Source: Nymphalis io
Lineage: Eukaryota; Arthropoda; Insecta; Lepidoptera; Nymphalidae
Length of the DNA: 64,000 nt
Assembly (NCBI RefSeq): GCF_905147045.1
Contig: NC_065918.1
Coordinates: 14,012,001-14,076,000 of the forward strand
Direction of reading: 5' to 3'
In this document: one piece after another, positions 28,001 through 43,000 of the stretch
Position numbering within the stretch: position 1 is the first letter of the stretch
Layout: every line of letters begins with the position of its first letter
Program-made: the position numbers and the translations under genes
The notes under the pieces: model-generated
Told to the model about the DNA's origin: nothing
The model's input: the letters and a program-made list of their open reading frames with translations, nothing else
The model's database searches: none

Positions 28001-31000
28001 AATCTTAACCGATGATCATGGGTTCAAACCCAGGCAACCACTGAGTTTTCATGTGCTTAATTTGGGATTATAATTCATGTCATGCTTGACGGTGAAGAAA
28101 AACATCGTGAGGAAACCTGCATGTGTCTTAGCCCAACAGAGGGACATTCACCGGCTGTTACCAAAAAAATAAACATACATTCACTTTTTTCAAAAATCTT
28201 ACTACTCATTAGTCATATTAGTATCATAATTATAAAAACAATGTACGTTTGGATGTTTGTTCTACAATTACGCCCCAACGTGTCAGTAATAGTAGCAGCC
28301 TGTGAATGTCCCACTACTGGGATAAGGCCCCCTCTCCCTTTTTGAGGAGAAAGTTTGGAGCTTATTCTCCAACGATCGAACGGAATGAATGAAAATTGTT
28401 ATGTATACATTTTGAATGATATTTTTTTATTAATATTTCATTCATATATGAATGTACTTCGTTTTAATTTACCAGAGAAGCGGGTATTGTGTAACGGAAA
28501 ATGCTGCTAATATAATTAGAAATAGATAGAAGATTTTGCTATACTACTTTGGATATAATACTTTGGTAGAATATCATCTGCAAAATGCACATTCCCCACG
28601 GTATCTTTCTTCACCGCCATCTGAATTATTATATTAAGAAGTTATGCTTGAAGATCTTTAGGGAACTTAAACATAAAACATGTATACACTTCTATTAAGC
28701 ACATGAATATCATTGTTTATCAATTTTACTAGCTGGTGCCCGCAACTTCATCCGCGTCTATGGTTTTATTACAATAATATATAAATGCATTTTGCGTGTT
28801 CTGATACTTTTTTTGTCATCCACACTCATTTTTGATAAATTTATTAAATGTACAGACCCTCGATTTCTACTTAAGCTGAGCTTAAGTTAATCAGTTTTAA
28901 AGGTTATCGTGGTTATAACGGAGATTATCGTGTACATACAGACTGATAGAGACACAAAAATTGAAATAAAAATACATTTTCGTGTTTTGTTACTCTTTGA
29001 CGCATATTTTTTTTAATAGATTAATTAATATTTTACTATATGTATAGATAACAATTACCAACAGTAGCCCAAGTGATTGATGCGTTACTTATTATAATTT
29101 CTCTTTTTGCATCTGTTCGTCACACAGCTGTGCTAATGCTCGAAGTCGTTAAGATAAAATAAAATTATCACTTTAATGGAAATAGCCATATAGCTATTGA
29201 GAAATAAAATCTAATGAATGATTTTTAGTATTTAATTACCTATTACGAATATTACTGATTGAAAATATTATGAGGAATGATTTTCTTATACAATTAATCT
29301 ACAGTCGTTTTCGTTTGGTGACAGTTTTAAAGAACAGCTTGTAACACTTGGATTAGAAGTAATAACCAGTTAAATCCAATTGACACAAGTAATATCAATC
29401 TATCATAATTTTCTAATTGAAGATTGATAACATCAAACGATTCCAATCTTCGATTTTTGAATGTTCCATTAAAATCACGACACCTAATAATCTTACTTCC
29501 TGAGTTTGAATTCTCATAACATATGTTTGCCAGGAACAAACTGTAATAAAAAAGTTATTATATTTTTTTGTCGGAAACTCTCATTAGCAGCCCGGAGTAT
29601 GGTTTCTTGGAAGTGTCGCCTCGGAAAGCCGTTGTTCCTGCGTCTGAACTATCTCCGGTCGGATTGCCGTTTCATCGGGTTATGTGAGTGAGGAAATAGA
29701 GACTGCATCTATGCTTGCGTACACACTTATGCATTATAATCTCTGAGATCTCTTCAAGATTGGTCGCCAATATCGATCAAGAGGATATCACCCTAAAATG
29801 ATTTATTTTAACTACTCCAGACGAGATCAAGAATACTTCCAATTGACGTTTTTAGCAATGCTTTAGGTCCGCAGCTGGCTTTCACTCTAACACTCATTAC
29901 TATTCTACTGCCAAACAAGTATTAAGTAAGAATTATTTTGTTCCAGTTTAAATTGTGTTTGAGCCAGTGTAATCATAGGAACATAGGATATAACTTCGTA
30001 TTTTCTATGCTGTTGGCGCATTGGCGATGTAAATAAATAGTTACCACCAAATCTTTTGGTCTATTTTCCAGCCTGCCTACCAAGTCTATAGTCTTCGTTA
30101 CAGTTTTATATTCACGCGATTTGGCAAGAGTGTAATTATTTAAAAACGGGAACAAAACCGGGATGTTTTCGTTAACGCGACAAAATTTCTGAGCAACTTT
30201 TCATCCTACTACTAATATTAAGTCGTCATATTTTACTGGTAACTTCTTATTTACATGGAATAACATTAGCACGCTCTACCATATTTACCTTTATTATGAT
30301 ACAAATAGAGATCAATTAAATATATCTTAAAATACAGAAATTATAAAAATCTATGATATTGGTGCTTAGAAATAAAACGTATATTATAAAGACATATAAC
30401 ATTGTATTAAAAAAAAAATCTAAAAGCGCATTCGATGATTTTTTTTTAAACTACGAGTATATGATAAAAAACGAATTAATGGGCCTCTTTATTTTTTTTA
30501 ATTCTCTTTTAAAAAACATATGATACTGATTGTATACAATGAAACTCAGTACAGTTTCCATTTCTCTGTACGTAACATGTTATCCCATAGATATTATTTA
30601 TTCAAGCTGTTTATTTCATATTGTATATTATCCTTTATCATATCATCGGTTTATTGTTTTAATCGTGAATGGTAAATTATTTTACCACATATTATTAAAA
30701 GATTAATATTTATATTGTTGTATGACAATAATACTTATATGAGTTGCATTATATTTATAATACAATATTTCTGTGTTTGAAATTTAAATAAACTCAACAT
30801 TATTTTAACAAAACAAAATTATTATTAGCTTGCACAATTTAATTTAAAATCATTTACATTTTACAATTCCCCACTTACTGAATGAAATCCAAACGATTAA
30901 GTAATTTATTTATTCCATCTGTACTGTATATAGATATTATTTTCATGTTTCTTTTAAATATTAAATAGATTTAAAAGAAACATGAAAATAATATCTTTCA

Positions 31001-34000
31001 AAGGATGTTTTTTCTCTATAACAGATTCAAATAAACATAGTGCTTCAGTAATATAAGTTTGTTAATAATTATAATAATGCAGATACAATAAATTCATATG
31101 AATTTTATTCATAAAATTGATAAGAAAATATTATATTATATAATTAGAATAAAATAGAAATACAATTGATATAATATTACAAGTATATATATGTACGTAA
31201 TCGATAATAGTGTGCTTCATTTCACTCCATTAGCACTTGTGTGTTGATCCGGAACGTAAGCTAAACTCGGAGTATATTAATGATAGCGCGTCTCAGTTTC
31301 AACGGCCATTCAGTACGTAATTCACACATTGGCCGTTCCAAAATATCTCGCAAACATTACCGGTTCTAAAGTTTTCTAAATAACAAATGGTTTCGGCGAC
31401 GGAAGCATCGCCCTTGACGCAACTAAACTATGGCGAACCCAAATAATACGTGGAAATGTCATGCTATAGATTTAGAAAACGCTTCCGCGAACGCGATACT
31501 TTTAAATCAAATAAAACATTATCCAGTCGTTGATTTGTCAGACATAACAACTTTTATCTCATTTCTTATTCATTCGAGGCAATATCAAAAGAATATCGTA
31601 AATAACATTGTTATATTTAATTAGCTTATAAATAAGAGTCGAATAAAGAAGCACTCGAGTTGAATTGTCAAATACGTTATTGAGAGCTGTTCGCGATCAC
31701 AAGAGACTATAATTTTATTGATTAATAGCTCCTACACGAGAGTGAAATAAAGTTAAATTTAATTTGAATTATTAAAATTTAAATATAACTAAATGTCATG
31801 AAAGGTATATCATTCATTACTTGAGTTTACCAACCAAACGGTTTTCTTTCGCGGTCAAGTGTTTTCGGAACTCCGACATATTACGTTGTCAAGAAACGAC
31901 TTAAAAATATTTCTCATTAATTATGATTAAGTCTATGTGTACTCTTGGTAATGAGTATTCTTAACATACATTTTTTGTGTTGTTTTAAAAATCTTTTCAT
32001 TGATCGTATTTTTAAAAAAGAGCTTCAAAACCATTACAACGGTTTCTATAGTAACACATAAATCAAACTGAGTTTACATACTCACTCGCGGCAACTTGCC
32101 AAAGACACCGAGATTCTCTGTCAGCACTAATCAGTTACCAGGTGTAATATTCAGCGGAATTTTGAATTCGTTCTTAAAAAAAAAATTTTTTTCAAAATTC
32201 GAAAGCCTTCGGTTTCGGTTTGTAAATATTGCATCATGTAAAACATTAAAATACTAACGATACCAATATATATAGCAGTTTTTTAATGCTGAGTTTGGTT
32301 ATGATATTTATAGTTTGGTTATGATATGTATATATATATATACATTAACAGTAACAGCCTATGAATGTCCCAGTGCTGGGCTAATGCCTCCTTTGAGGAG
32401 CTTAATTAGATACATTCAGGTTTCATCACAATGTTTTCCTTCACCGTCAAGCACGAGATGAATTATAAACATAAATTAAGCACATGAAAATTCAGTGGTG
32501 CTTGCCCCGGCCTGAACCCACGATCATCGGTTAAGATTTACGCGTTCTAACTACTAGACCATCATAAGGGTTGGGTTGAATAAGTACTTTCTTTATAGCT
32601 TTAATTATTTTATTTAAATCAAATCAAATATATGTATTCAAGTAAACTTGGCAATAAAGCTTTTTTGAATTGTCAATATTTTAATTTTACCACAGTTTTG
32701 GAAAGCAGCCTCTAGTGAGAAAAAAAAGTATGAGATCCGCATAATTTCTTTCTTAAAATAAATCATATTTTCAGTGTGATTATTGTGTGAAAAAGTATGA
32801 TTTAAATGCGTAAAATGGTTTATTGATGCATATTTTATACACAGTTATTTTAATTAAATAAGACAAGGCTCAGTAGTTCGCACATTTATACGGTAGCATG
32901 CGCAAGCGATCACGTGGCGCTCCTCCTTTAGATGGAAAGGGTACCGCTGGTTTTTTACCATACCTGAATTTTTAGTTGCTTAATTTTGCTTTTATAATTT
33001 ATTTCGTGATCGTAGTTGAGGCAACCATCTTCCGCATGTGTACCAACCTGCACTGGAGCAGCGTTGTGGAATAAGCTCATAACCTACTCCATAGGAAAAG
33101 AGGCTTTAGCTTTACTGAGTGGGACAATTACAGGCTGTTACTTTACTTGAATTTTTACTGTAATACCATTTTTTTTTTCATTTTCAGATCATTCAAGACA
33201 ATTTTGACAGTAATAAGAATTAATGATTCTACCCTAGTTCTTATTTTGGCATATTTACACGTTTTGATTTATAAATTACTTTCACTACGTATTTGTTATG
33301 TATATAGGTATGAGTAAGTACATAACACCTATAATTTAAGCATATGACATAACTTTATCTTTTCGTAAAATTTTAATAAAATTAATATGCGCTTATAGCA
33401 AGACGTTCAGATAGAAAGTCTAGCTAAATGTTTTACAAAAATCTGGTATTTATTTAAATATAATTAAGCTCATTACTTTTACTTGACAGATATTTAGTCA
33501 TACATACATACAATGCATATATTTGTATATATATAAATACATATGAGTTATCTGTGTTATAATGGCTATTTGAAATTTAATAAGACCAAATCAACTATTA
33601 TTTTATTATTTTATTTTATAAAAATATTAATGTTAATAATTTCATGATTACAGGAAGTATTCCAAGGTATTAATATTTATTAATCAGTTGAGTCTATCAA
33701 AAGAAATAACAACTTGAAGTTTACGTATATATTTGTTTATATTTTAGGAAATTTATTTACCTGGGTGATCGAGCTTTGGTCGGCTCTAATTATAAATTAG
33801 TATTATTAAATTACATTTATATAGATGAACTTAAAAATCAAAACCTTATCTTAATACAAATTTGAGTTATACGTTAGTTTCCAAGATACGCAAATAAACA
33901 AACATTGTTAAATTATTATTATCTCTGCGATCGGATTAAAAATATTGTTTTGCTTCCATTAATATTATTTTGTTGAAAATATTTTATAATTCGATGTAGT

Positions 34001-37000
34001 ACAAGCTTAAGGGATACAAAAAACGATTGGCTTGAAGTGATAAATTTACAAAAAATATTTCTGAAACTATTCAATTGAGCAACATCTTATTTTGGGAACA
34101 TATCGTTATATAAAAGATCATTTTATAAAAATATTTCCTAAGAAACAAAAAAAATATGTGTCCGGATGATTATTTATCAAGAGACAGAAAATGTTATTCA
34201 TAAATTTACTGTATTTTTTAATAAAATGAAAATTTATATTTTTTTTTATTGAAATAAAGGAGTCTTAGAAAACACTTTGAAATCTTAATTTAATTTCTAT
34301 TAAACAATAATAGTATAATTAAAAAAAATCATTATGGAATACATTCAATAAAAAAATATTCCAAATATTCTATAAAATATTTAACGGTATAATTTAATAA
34401 CTATTTAGACTCATGAAATATGTCTAGCCGCTCATTAATAAAATTTGAATTTTAAGTTTTAACGAAAATTTAATTAATGGTTAATTATTAACAAATGCCT
34501 TATAAATTTATTGACATATCGACTATGATCAGAGAAAAAAAACAAATTGTTACGTTTGTCTGCTTTTAAAACATTTAAATTTATTAGGTATTTAAAGTAA
34601 ATTATAATAGGAAAATGTAAAAGTACTTTGTAAATCATATGGATTAAGGCTTTCTACTTAGTAAACCAGCAATCAAGATACAGACCTTCTGTAGACGTAA
34701 TTATACAACTAGCATGTTTTCTGGAAATTATTAGTTTTGTAAACATTTGCAGCACGATAATTATTACGTAGAAAATCTTAATTTCAAAAATAGCATAAAA
34801 TGTTCTATTTATATCAAATGAAAAATAACTCTTTTTATCTTTAAAGTTCCGAATACAATACTTTGATTGTTTGATTGTATCTTGAAGAATACGTACACCG
34901 TGAAAATGACACTACGCAAAGTTCAATATAATCGTATATGTATTTACAAAACAAAACAAAACCCGCTTATCAGATTGTTTTGTATCATATCCATAATACT
35001 TGATTTAACTGGTATATTTTGCATATATCGAGTGTAAACAGATAATATAATAAGAAGAAAATAAAGATGAATAAAATATGTACTCATAATATTTTAATTG
35101 AAATTTTCAAGCTACCAAATACTTGTATTTAAATTAGAAAAAAATAAATAAATGTTCTTTTCTTAACGAGATGTCAAATACAAATACAAATTTTGTAATT
35201 AAATTCATGACGAGTAATAAGAAAAAGTGTGCACAATGTATTTTATTATTTTATTAACATTGCTGTTAAAATGATATTTTGTTGCAAACATTTCTACAAT
35301 ATAATTACTATTCATACAAAATAATTACTCACCTCTAGATCAGAATCTAAGCCGTCCAAACTTGAATGCATATCCGAACGTAACGATATTCTGTTAGGTC
35401 TTCTTGTAAGGCTATTTACACCCATTAATTTACTAGAACGGCCCAGCGTAGCGCTGCCGCTACCAACTATTTCAGGTTCACGGAAGGAAAGTTTTTTACG
35501 CGGTCTCTCATTTACGTCTTGCATATGAACATCTTGGCCAAGTCTTTCGATAATCGGGATAACAAGTCGCGATTGTACACATACGTCATCCGTTGAATCA
35601 AATTGCCGCTGAATCGATGTGTCTTTTGGGAAACTTCCACAGTGAAATTCCATATCATCTTCGTACCGTTTCATCGCCCCCACCGAGAGAGGTCTGGGCC
35701 TCGGACCGACGTAATCGCGAGGGAGGTCATCGATACGGCTTCGGTGTTTTACTTTACGAATGTCCCCAAACTCCGGCTCTGATCTACAACTCTTTAACCT
35801 GTCCTGATTCTTCTTATTCTTTATCTCCTGCTTCGGCGGCTTTGTCCTCGGCGGCTCCTGCTTAGACTTCAAAGCGCCTCCGAGTGCAAACAATGTACTT
35901 CGCGCCTTCAACAAAACTTCGGTCGGTAAACTTTTCGGTTTATGCTTATCTTGATCCTTATTGTTAGACATTTTCGTTGATTTATGGAGCACATGTGATT
36001 TATTATCCGTTAGATCGTTTCGCGTTATAAATGAAATCCGCTAATATGTGACGCGCTCTTCCGCACGGGTACCCACGAAACAACTGAAGTGGCGGCGGCA
36101 TGGTCGGCGCGTGCGTCGCGCGTCGCTACAAGCACCGCAAATAAACACATTCACGTATTCCAACCAGCTCTCGTGTATTTCGACCGTGTCGTATATGCGC
36201 TTGCACCGGACAAGACATAATTATTGCAAGGTATATTATAATCACTCACACACGATGTGACTTTTCTTCCCAAGTGAAATTTATGCAAATTGCATCCCTA
36301 CAATGTACGACTTTATTCATAATACACATTCACAGATATTAATGTAAATCGTAAAGGGCTCTTCGCATTTAAAGTTACGACGTGTGAGAAAGAGGCGGCA
36401 AATGCAAGACAAAAGTCGTTACTCCTGACGGGGGCGGCTTTTTTACGACCAAATGAATCTTCCCGTACGAAATGAAAGTCGAAATAAATTTATTCCCTGA
36501 TAACAATGCAGTATTGAGACACAATTCATCAATTTGCTTTGTAAGTATTCGTACAATTAATAGCAATAGATTGTTTCTATTATCAATAGAACAAAAATTC
36601 GCAAGTTACTGAGCAGGCGTTGAAAAGAAATTTGAGCTGCAAGAGCTTAATTGAATGACTTGATTTCTGTTAAGGTATTTTAACAATTAAAAGCAGAGCA
36701 GAGTCAACGTCGCAGTAACTCGATATGAATTAATATTCTTTGAACTTTATATTCTAATTATTACGAAAACTATACGAAAATGTTTGTTTTTAACAAAATA
36801 ATAATAAAAAGGACGTTGCGTAATAATAATAAGTCTATACTTTTCCGATTATCATATTCGTATTCTTAAATAAGTATGAGTAAAGTCGCATACATAATCT
36901 GATTATTTATTTGTCTAATTTATGTGTATGTATTTGTAAGTTTTATGTAATATTTTTTTACAAATATTAATATAATATCCTCCAGATCGATTTCGGCCAT

Positions 37001-40000
37001 GGCGGCTAATCTCAAGAGTCATTAGTCAACTACGCAGGAGATATCATAGTGCACAAGTGTGTGCGCAAACACAGGTGCACTCTCTATTCCCGAACTCAAT
37101 CCAACACAACCGTAAAGAGTTCAGGCTCAGGGCCAGTGGCTTTACGTGCTTTTCGAGGCACGGGAGTGTGCACACTTCCAACTTCCAGACCCCGGGCTGC
37201 TACTGAGAATTTTCTGACAGAAAAGCCTAATAACTTTTTATTGGTCCGACCTGGTAATTAAACCCAGGACCTCCGGGACTGCGGCCACATCAAGCCAATA
37301 GACCAACGAGACAGTCACAAATATAAAGTTATTTTTACAAATATAAAGTTTATTAACGGTTGAGCAATTCTAAAAGAATAAACTCGTAACTCACCGCAAA
37401 ACAACGGTCACGGATTGTCAGAAAGATATGCGACATTGACTATTATAATTATAATACTTAAGGGATAAGCGCATCAAAATAGCGTATCTCCGTTAGTCGG
37501 CTTTCAACATTTCACGAGTGTGATACGAACTGAGTTCTTACAAAATAGCGTAATCTATCTGTCATATCATACTTTAAAGGAAGTTGTCATTTTCATGTAA
37601 AAAATCTTTAAGGAATGCTTATATCGTAATGATACTTTTATTCATTCAAACAAAATTTTGCAAAGTTATCAAGAGTTATATTAATTCATTATTATCAATC
37701 ACGAGTTATATTATTTCATAATATCATTTATAGTCTATTTGCCTTGAATCGAGTTATCGTCGTGTCGTAGTTTCAACGTTAACGGTATTCTGATTCGATC
37801 ACAATCTATAATTAAGGAACAACTACAAACGACTCAATACAAATAGAACCACTCCTCGAATTATACGGTTTACGAGTGATCGTAATAGTAATTGATTATA
37901 AAAGTCAAGTAAGTAGCAAAATACTAGATTTATAATGTCCGTAAACAAAGAGTTCGCAGTCCGCGCAGCCTGACAGCATGCTTGATCCAAGCTGACATAT
38001 TTAGAACAAAAGTATAAACAAACGCCGCAAATGGATGACTTTTAGATATCTATCGCATGTTTTATTTAGGACTTTCTCGCTAAACGCCGTTAGCGTTTTT
38101 ATATTAAGCTATTGTCTAAGTTTTATCAAATCGTTTTTTTAACAATCTTCATATAAGAACGTCATTATTTCGATTTATTTTATCAATAAAATAGTAATTA
38201 ATACAAATGAAGCATTTTTAACTATCGAGGCTTTTTTATATTGTGATATTTAATAATATTAGCTGTATTTATTATTATTTTTTAAGATGTTATATTTATA
38301 TAGTATACAAGATGAATAGACTTTATGCAATATTATTATATAGTAAATCATATGATATGTAGAAAATGTTTTTATTAAGCAAAAATAAATCATAGGAAGC
38401 TGACCACAAATGTAACAAATGTACCGAGTTCACAGAGGGATATATGCAGATGTAATTTATGTGAGTCTATAAAAACGGCGTTATATATAACTGATACATA
38501 AGCAGGTGGTTCGTCGAGATGACCAATTTGAATCACGCCGTCATACGCCTTTGATCCGTACTTTATTATCTTCCACATGACTAGTAAATAAATATACTCG
38601 AACGATCCTTTCTACGTCAACGTCACTAACGTACGTTACACGGGGCGAATTTTTGCACGTAAACGATGAAAATAAGCCGCTTTAAAAAAATATTATCCTT
38701 ATAATATAAAAACTTTTTGGAATAGAGTATACTTTTTAATATAGTTGATATATAAACAGTCCGAAATCTATAGATAGTTCAGCTGGTCCAGAGAATATTT
38801 TAATCAAATACTGCGTGTTTAAATATAGGTAAGTTTACATATATGTATATCATCGTCTGAAGCGTGTATCTGTAAGAATGCGCAGTACATAATGCGTAGC
38901 AGATATACCATTTATATGCAAACGAATTCGCAGACATTGAAAAATTTCAAAATTATGCATTGCAATCATAAAAGTCTATTTTGTCAGTTCTACATAAAGA
39001 TATGTTTTTTTTAAGTGGATGCGATATGAGTATTCCATAGAGAAAATGGGCAAAAAGCTCAGTATTTGCTTTTGATGAATAATAATGAATACATATACAC
39101 GCAAAGCTTCGAGAGGCTGCATACAAATTGAAATAATTTTTATATGTTTGTATTTTCTAATCTACGTAAGTATTAATTCTTTAACAGAGGAGGCGGAACA
39201 AAAAACGCAGCGCGATTTTCTAGCGTGGCGGTCTAACTTTTTCAGCTGTAATTTTTCAACACAATATATCTAGTCTAATTATAAAAAGCTATTTTCGTTG
39301 CATGGATTACTTTAATTTTTTTGTTTCTTAATGTTGATTACCTGATATTGAGCGTCGCTTCTATTATAGTCGACCGTGGTAATTTCCGCAGTCGAGATAA
39401 TTTTATTATTCTATTGTAAAAGTCAACGAACGTTTTATTTTAAAATAGACTGTATACGTTTTATCGTTGCGCAATGAAATGTTTGATACGGACGCTGTAA
39501 AAATTGTCTTATCCATTGCAAGTGAAATTGTCTTATCCATTTTCAAATGATATTTTAAAGAAAATTTTCATGACAGTTTTTTAGTATTTCCATTCATTGT
39601 TAGAGGTAGATTCTCTCGTAAGCGTGTGATACAGGTATTATCGTATCCAAGTCCAAGGAGAAAGAATCGAATCGAATACTTTCAAACACCGTTAAGCTAT
39701 TAATGCTTCTTTGTTAATTGTATTTTAGTATTATTGTATCGTTTAATTATTGTTACTGGCTACACATCCAGGCTTCGATCGGGTAGAATAAGGTTTTATA
39801 TTGAAGGATATTTATACAAAAAATCTGGTTTCTACTTATAAAAAATAACTTATATTTATCTACAAAATGTATACTTTCTGTACTCCTCATCTGTCCGCGT
39901 TATATGCTCAAAAAGGGATACAAAGTTTTCTCTTCACGTTTTAACATATAAATTTAAAAAAATGATATTTTAATATGAAATGTTTACCACAAGTTTTGTT

Positions 40001-43000
40001 ATTGGCTGCAGAGTTTGTTAACCTTCTCCTCAAAAAAGGGAGAGAGGAGACTTTTAGCCCAGCAGTGGGACATTCATAGGCTTTGCCGGTTACGGTACGG
40101 TTTGTTAACTTTATTTAAATATTTAATGAATGTTTTGTGATTATAAACATAACTGATGGCCTATGATATTTACAACAGGATCCCAGAAAGCATCCAAAAG
40201 GCCTCAGTTGCTAAATTAAAAAAAAAATTTAAAGGAACGCTTGTGTGCGGTTATTATACAATTAATTAATTTATGGATTTACACACTTTTGGAATAAGAC
40301 GATCGCCGCATGGCTATTTCTCTTTTTTTGTAAAAGAGACATGATACACATAAAAATACCCGCTGAGTTTCTTTCGCCGGTTCTTCTTAGGGCTGGGTGT
40401 TTTTTTTTCCGAACCGGTGGTAATTTCTGGTTTGACTATCAATAGTGCAATTGTATTGTTCAATGTTAAATAAATCATGAATTTTTTGATTTTGATTGTG
40501 CATTCCGATGTTATGCGTGGATAAACGAAAGTCCAATATCAATGCCAGGATTGTCATTTTGAATGTCACTGAATATAAAAGTATGTCGGATTTCACGAAC
40601 ATGTAATTTATTATCTGTTTAATATTTGTGTATAATAACTTTTCTTGTAGTCATTTCACGTTATGAGTTACAGTGTCATAATGATATAATAATAATATGA
40701 TTTAAATATTTAAGTTATTAATTTTATCAAATCGATCAATTATTGTTCGATCTAGGTAACTTTGTTTGTCCTATTTTTTATCGCTGGAAACATGCATTAC
40801 GCGTTTCCTCCACGGCACCTGCTGGTATGTGTCGGAGTCCAAGGCAACGCGTGCGCACCGAAATTCGGAATACCCACTAAAAACCAGCGGTACCCTTTCC
40901 GTCTTAACGTGGAGCGCCACGGGATCGCTTGCGCATGCTGTCAGTCCTTTTTTATTTTATTTTATCGCTGGAAAACGCATTACGCGTTGCCCTTACGGGA
41001 ACAGTGGGGAGGTATGTGAGGCTCACCAGTGTCCAAGGCGATAAGTGCGCCGATTTCCCGGAAACGAAGATAAAAAAGCTATATAAAAAGCTCTTTATGT
41101 ATGATTTGGAGATCGCCGTTAAATATTAACGAGATATCATATCTATTATTAACCTCTAATAACCATTTCAATATTAACCATATCAATAGTAGTTTTAGTT
41201 TAATTTATAGTTATTATATGTTAAAAATTGTTACGAAAAAAAACGAATGATGTCTTAACACACTAAAAAGCACACAAACGCAAACGTGCTTTTGCAACAG
41301 TATTAGTGGAGACATTATAAGATATTGAAATAAACAATAAACGACGTAGATTATCCAGTGTGAGTAAAGAAGGGGCCAGATCCGGGACATTGACTGAAAT
41401 TGTATCACAATTTTATTTCTTAGTAATTAAGTTAAATTAGTAGCACATCATGGAGTAGCACGAACAATAATGTATAATTTATCTTATACGAAATAAATAT
41501 AGAAAATTGGAAATTAAATACAGCTATTTCGCCGGAAAACATAAAAAATATGTTGTTAATACTTTAGCCAAGCAATTTCGTTGAACATATGGGTCCAATC
41601 GATGGGTAACATGATCAACTTTATTATCAAACGTAGGTTGGCTGACCCTATAGTATAGTATATATATATGTATATATGTGTATATATATATACACCATAG
41701 TAAATTTTGTTTGTTTTCTTTGTATTTTTTGTTAAAACTACATTTATATTTCTAATATTTAAATTAATTAATTTTAATTACTATTATATTCGAGCCGACA
41801 TGACTCAGTGTCTAAAATATGTGAATTATAACAGAAGATTGGAGGTTCAAATCTCACCTTCATTCATATTCCGAATGACATTTTGTCAGTTATATAATAA
41901 GTGTCAAACCTTCTTCTCAGGAAGAATTATTTCGTATAACGTATATAAGCAGCAACGTATGCAGTTGTATATTGACTTAACAATTATTAACACAAAAAAA
42001 AGTTAATCGATTCCACAAAGCTGGCTGAAGATGTGCCATGATATAAATAAACCTTTATAAGTTTGTATAGAAAAGTAAATTTGCCTTTAAGAAAAATGTC
42101 AACCTTTTGTCTTGACAAAGCTTTGGATCACGCCAAGCGAAAAATGTGATTAACAATAGAACACTCTCTTTGAATTCTTTTTTTTTGAAACTTGTCTTTA
42201 GCAGACGTACATTTTTGTACTTGTATGTTAATCATTGACTAATACCTACTGATACATCTATTTCTCTCTTTCTTTCATCACTAATTAGAAATTCCAAAGA
42301 AAAAGACAAAGCATAGTGAAATAGTTATCGCTATAAGTAATACGTTTATTAATAAAGGGACAATTAGATATAACAAAAAATAAGAGATAGTAATGTCGTA
42401 GCAATAATTGATACAAAATATGTCAAAATAATCGCGACCGATTTCGGCCACAGCGGCCAATTTCAAGAGAGATTAGTAGCTAATTGCACAGGATTGCACA
42501 AGCGTGTGTTCAAACTCAGGGCCCGTGACCAAATGGAACGACACGACCGGAATTAATATACCTTCATCAGTTAATTAATTGAATTTTTATGAAATGAAAG
42601 GTTATTTTATTTAAGGGATTTTTTAATGAAATGAAAGGTTATTTTAATTTTGACAAGGCAACCTAATATTGTAAATGTTATTACCTTGCTAATTAATAGT
42701 TGTGCTAAAGAGAAAGTGGACAACCTATATTTTTCCAATTCCTTGTGTAAAATTCTCTCGACTAATGTTCGTTTTTCATAAATAAAAATTCGGGAAAGTT
42801 GATTAAAAAACACGAATTAAAGTTAATATTAATTAACAGTGTTGGCCCGTGATTTAGCTAGACAACCCATTTGCGATTGATGAAAGTACATACTAACATA
42901 TAAGCTTTTTCATCACCAAATAACATATGAGGGTATATATTTCTAATAACGTCTCATACTATATTGAAAATACCTATAACGTACGATATGTTTATAGTTA

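Noticed and set aside
35593..35865. 90-codon plus ORF
   Set aside because: Antisense shadow of the 213-codon exon on the minus strand.
37049..37261. 70-codon plus ORF
   Set aside because: Lies wholly inside a family D repeat.
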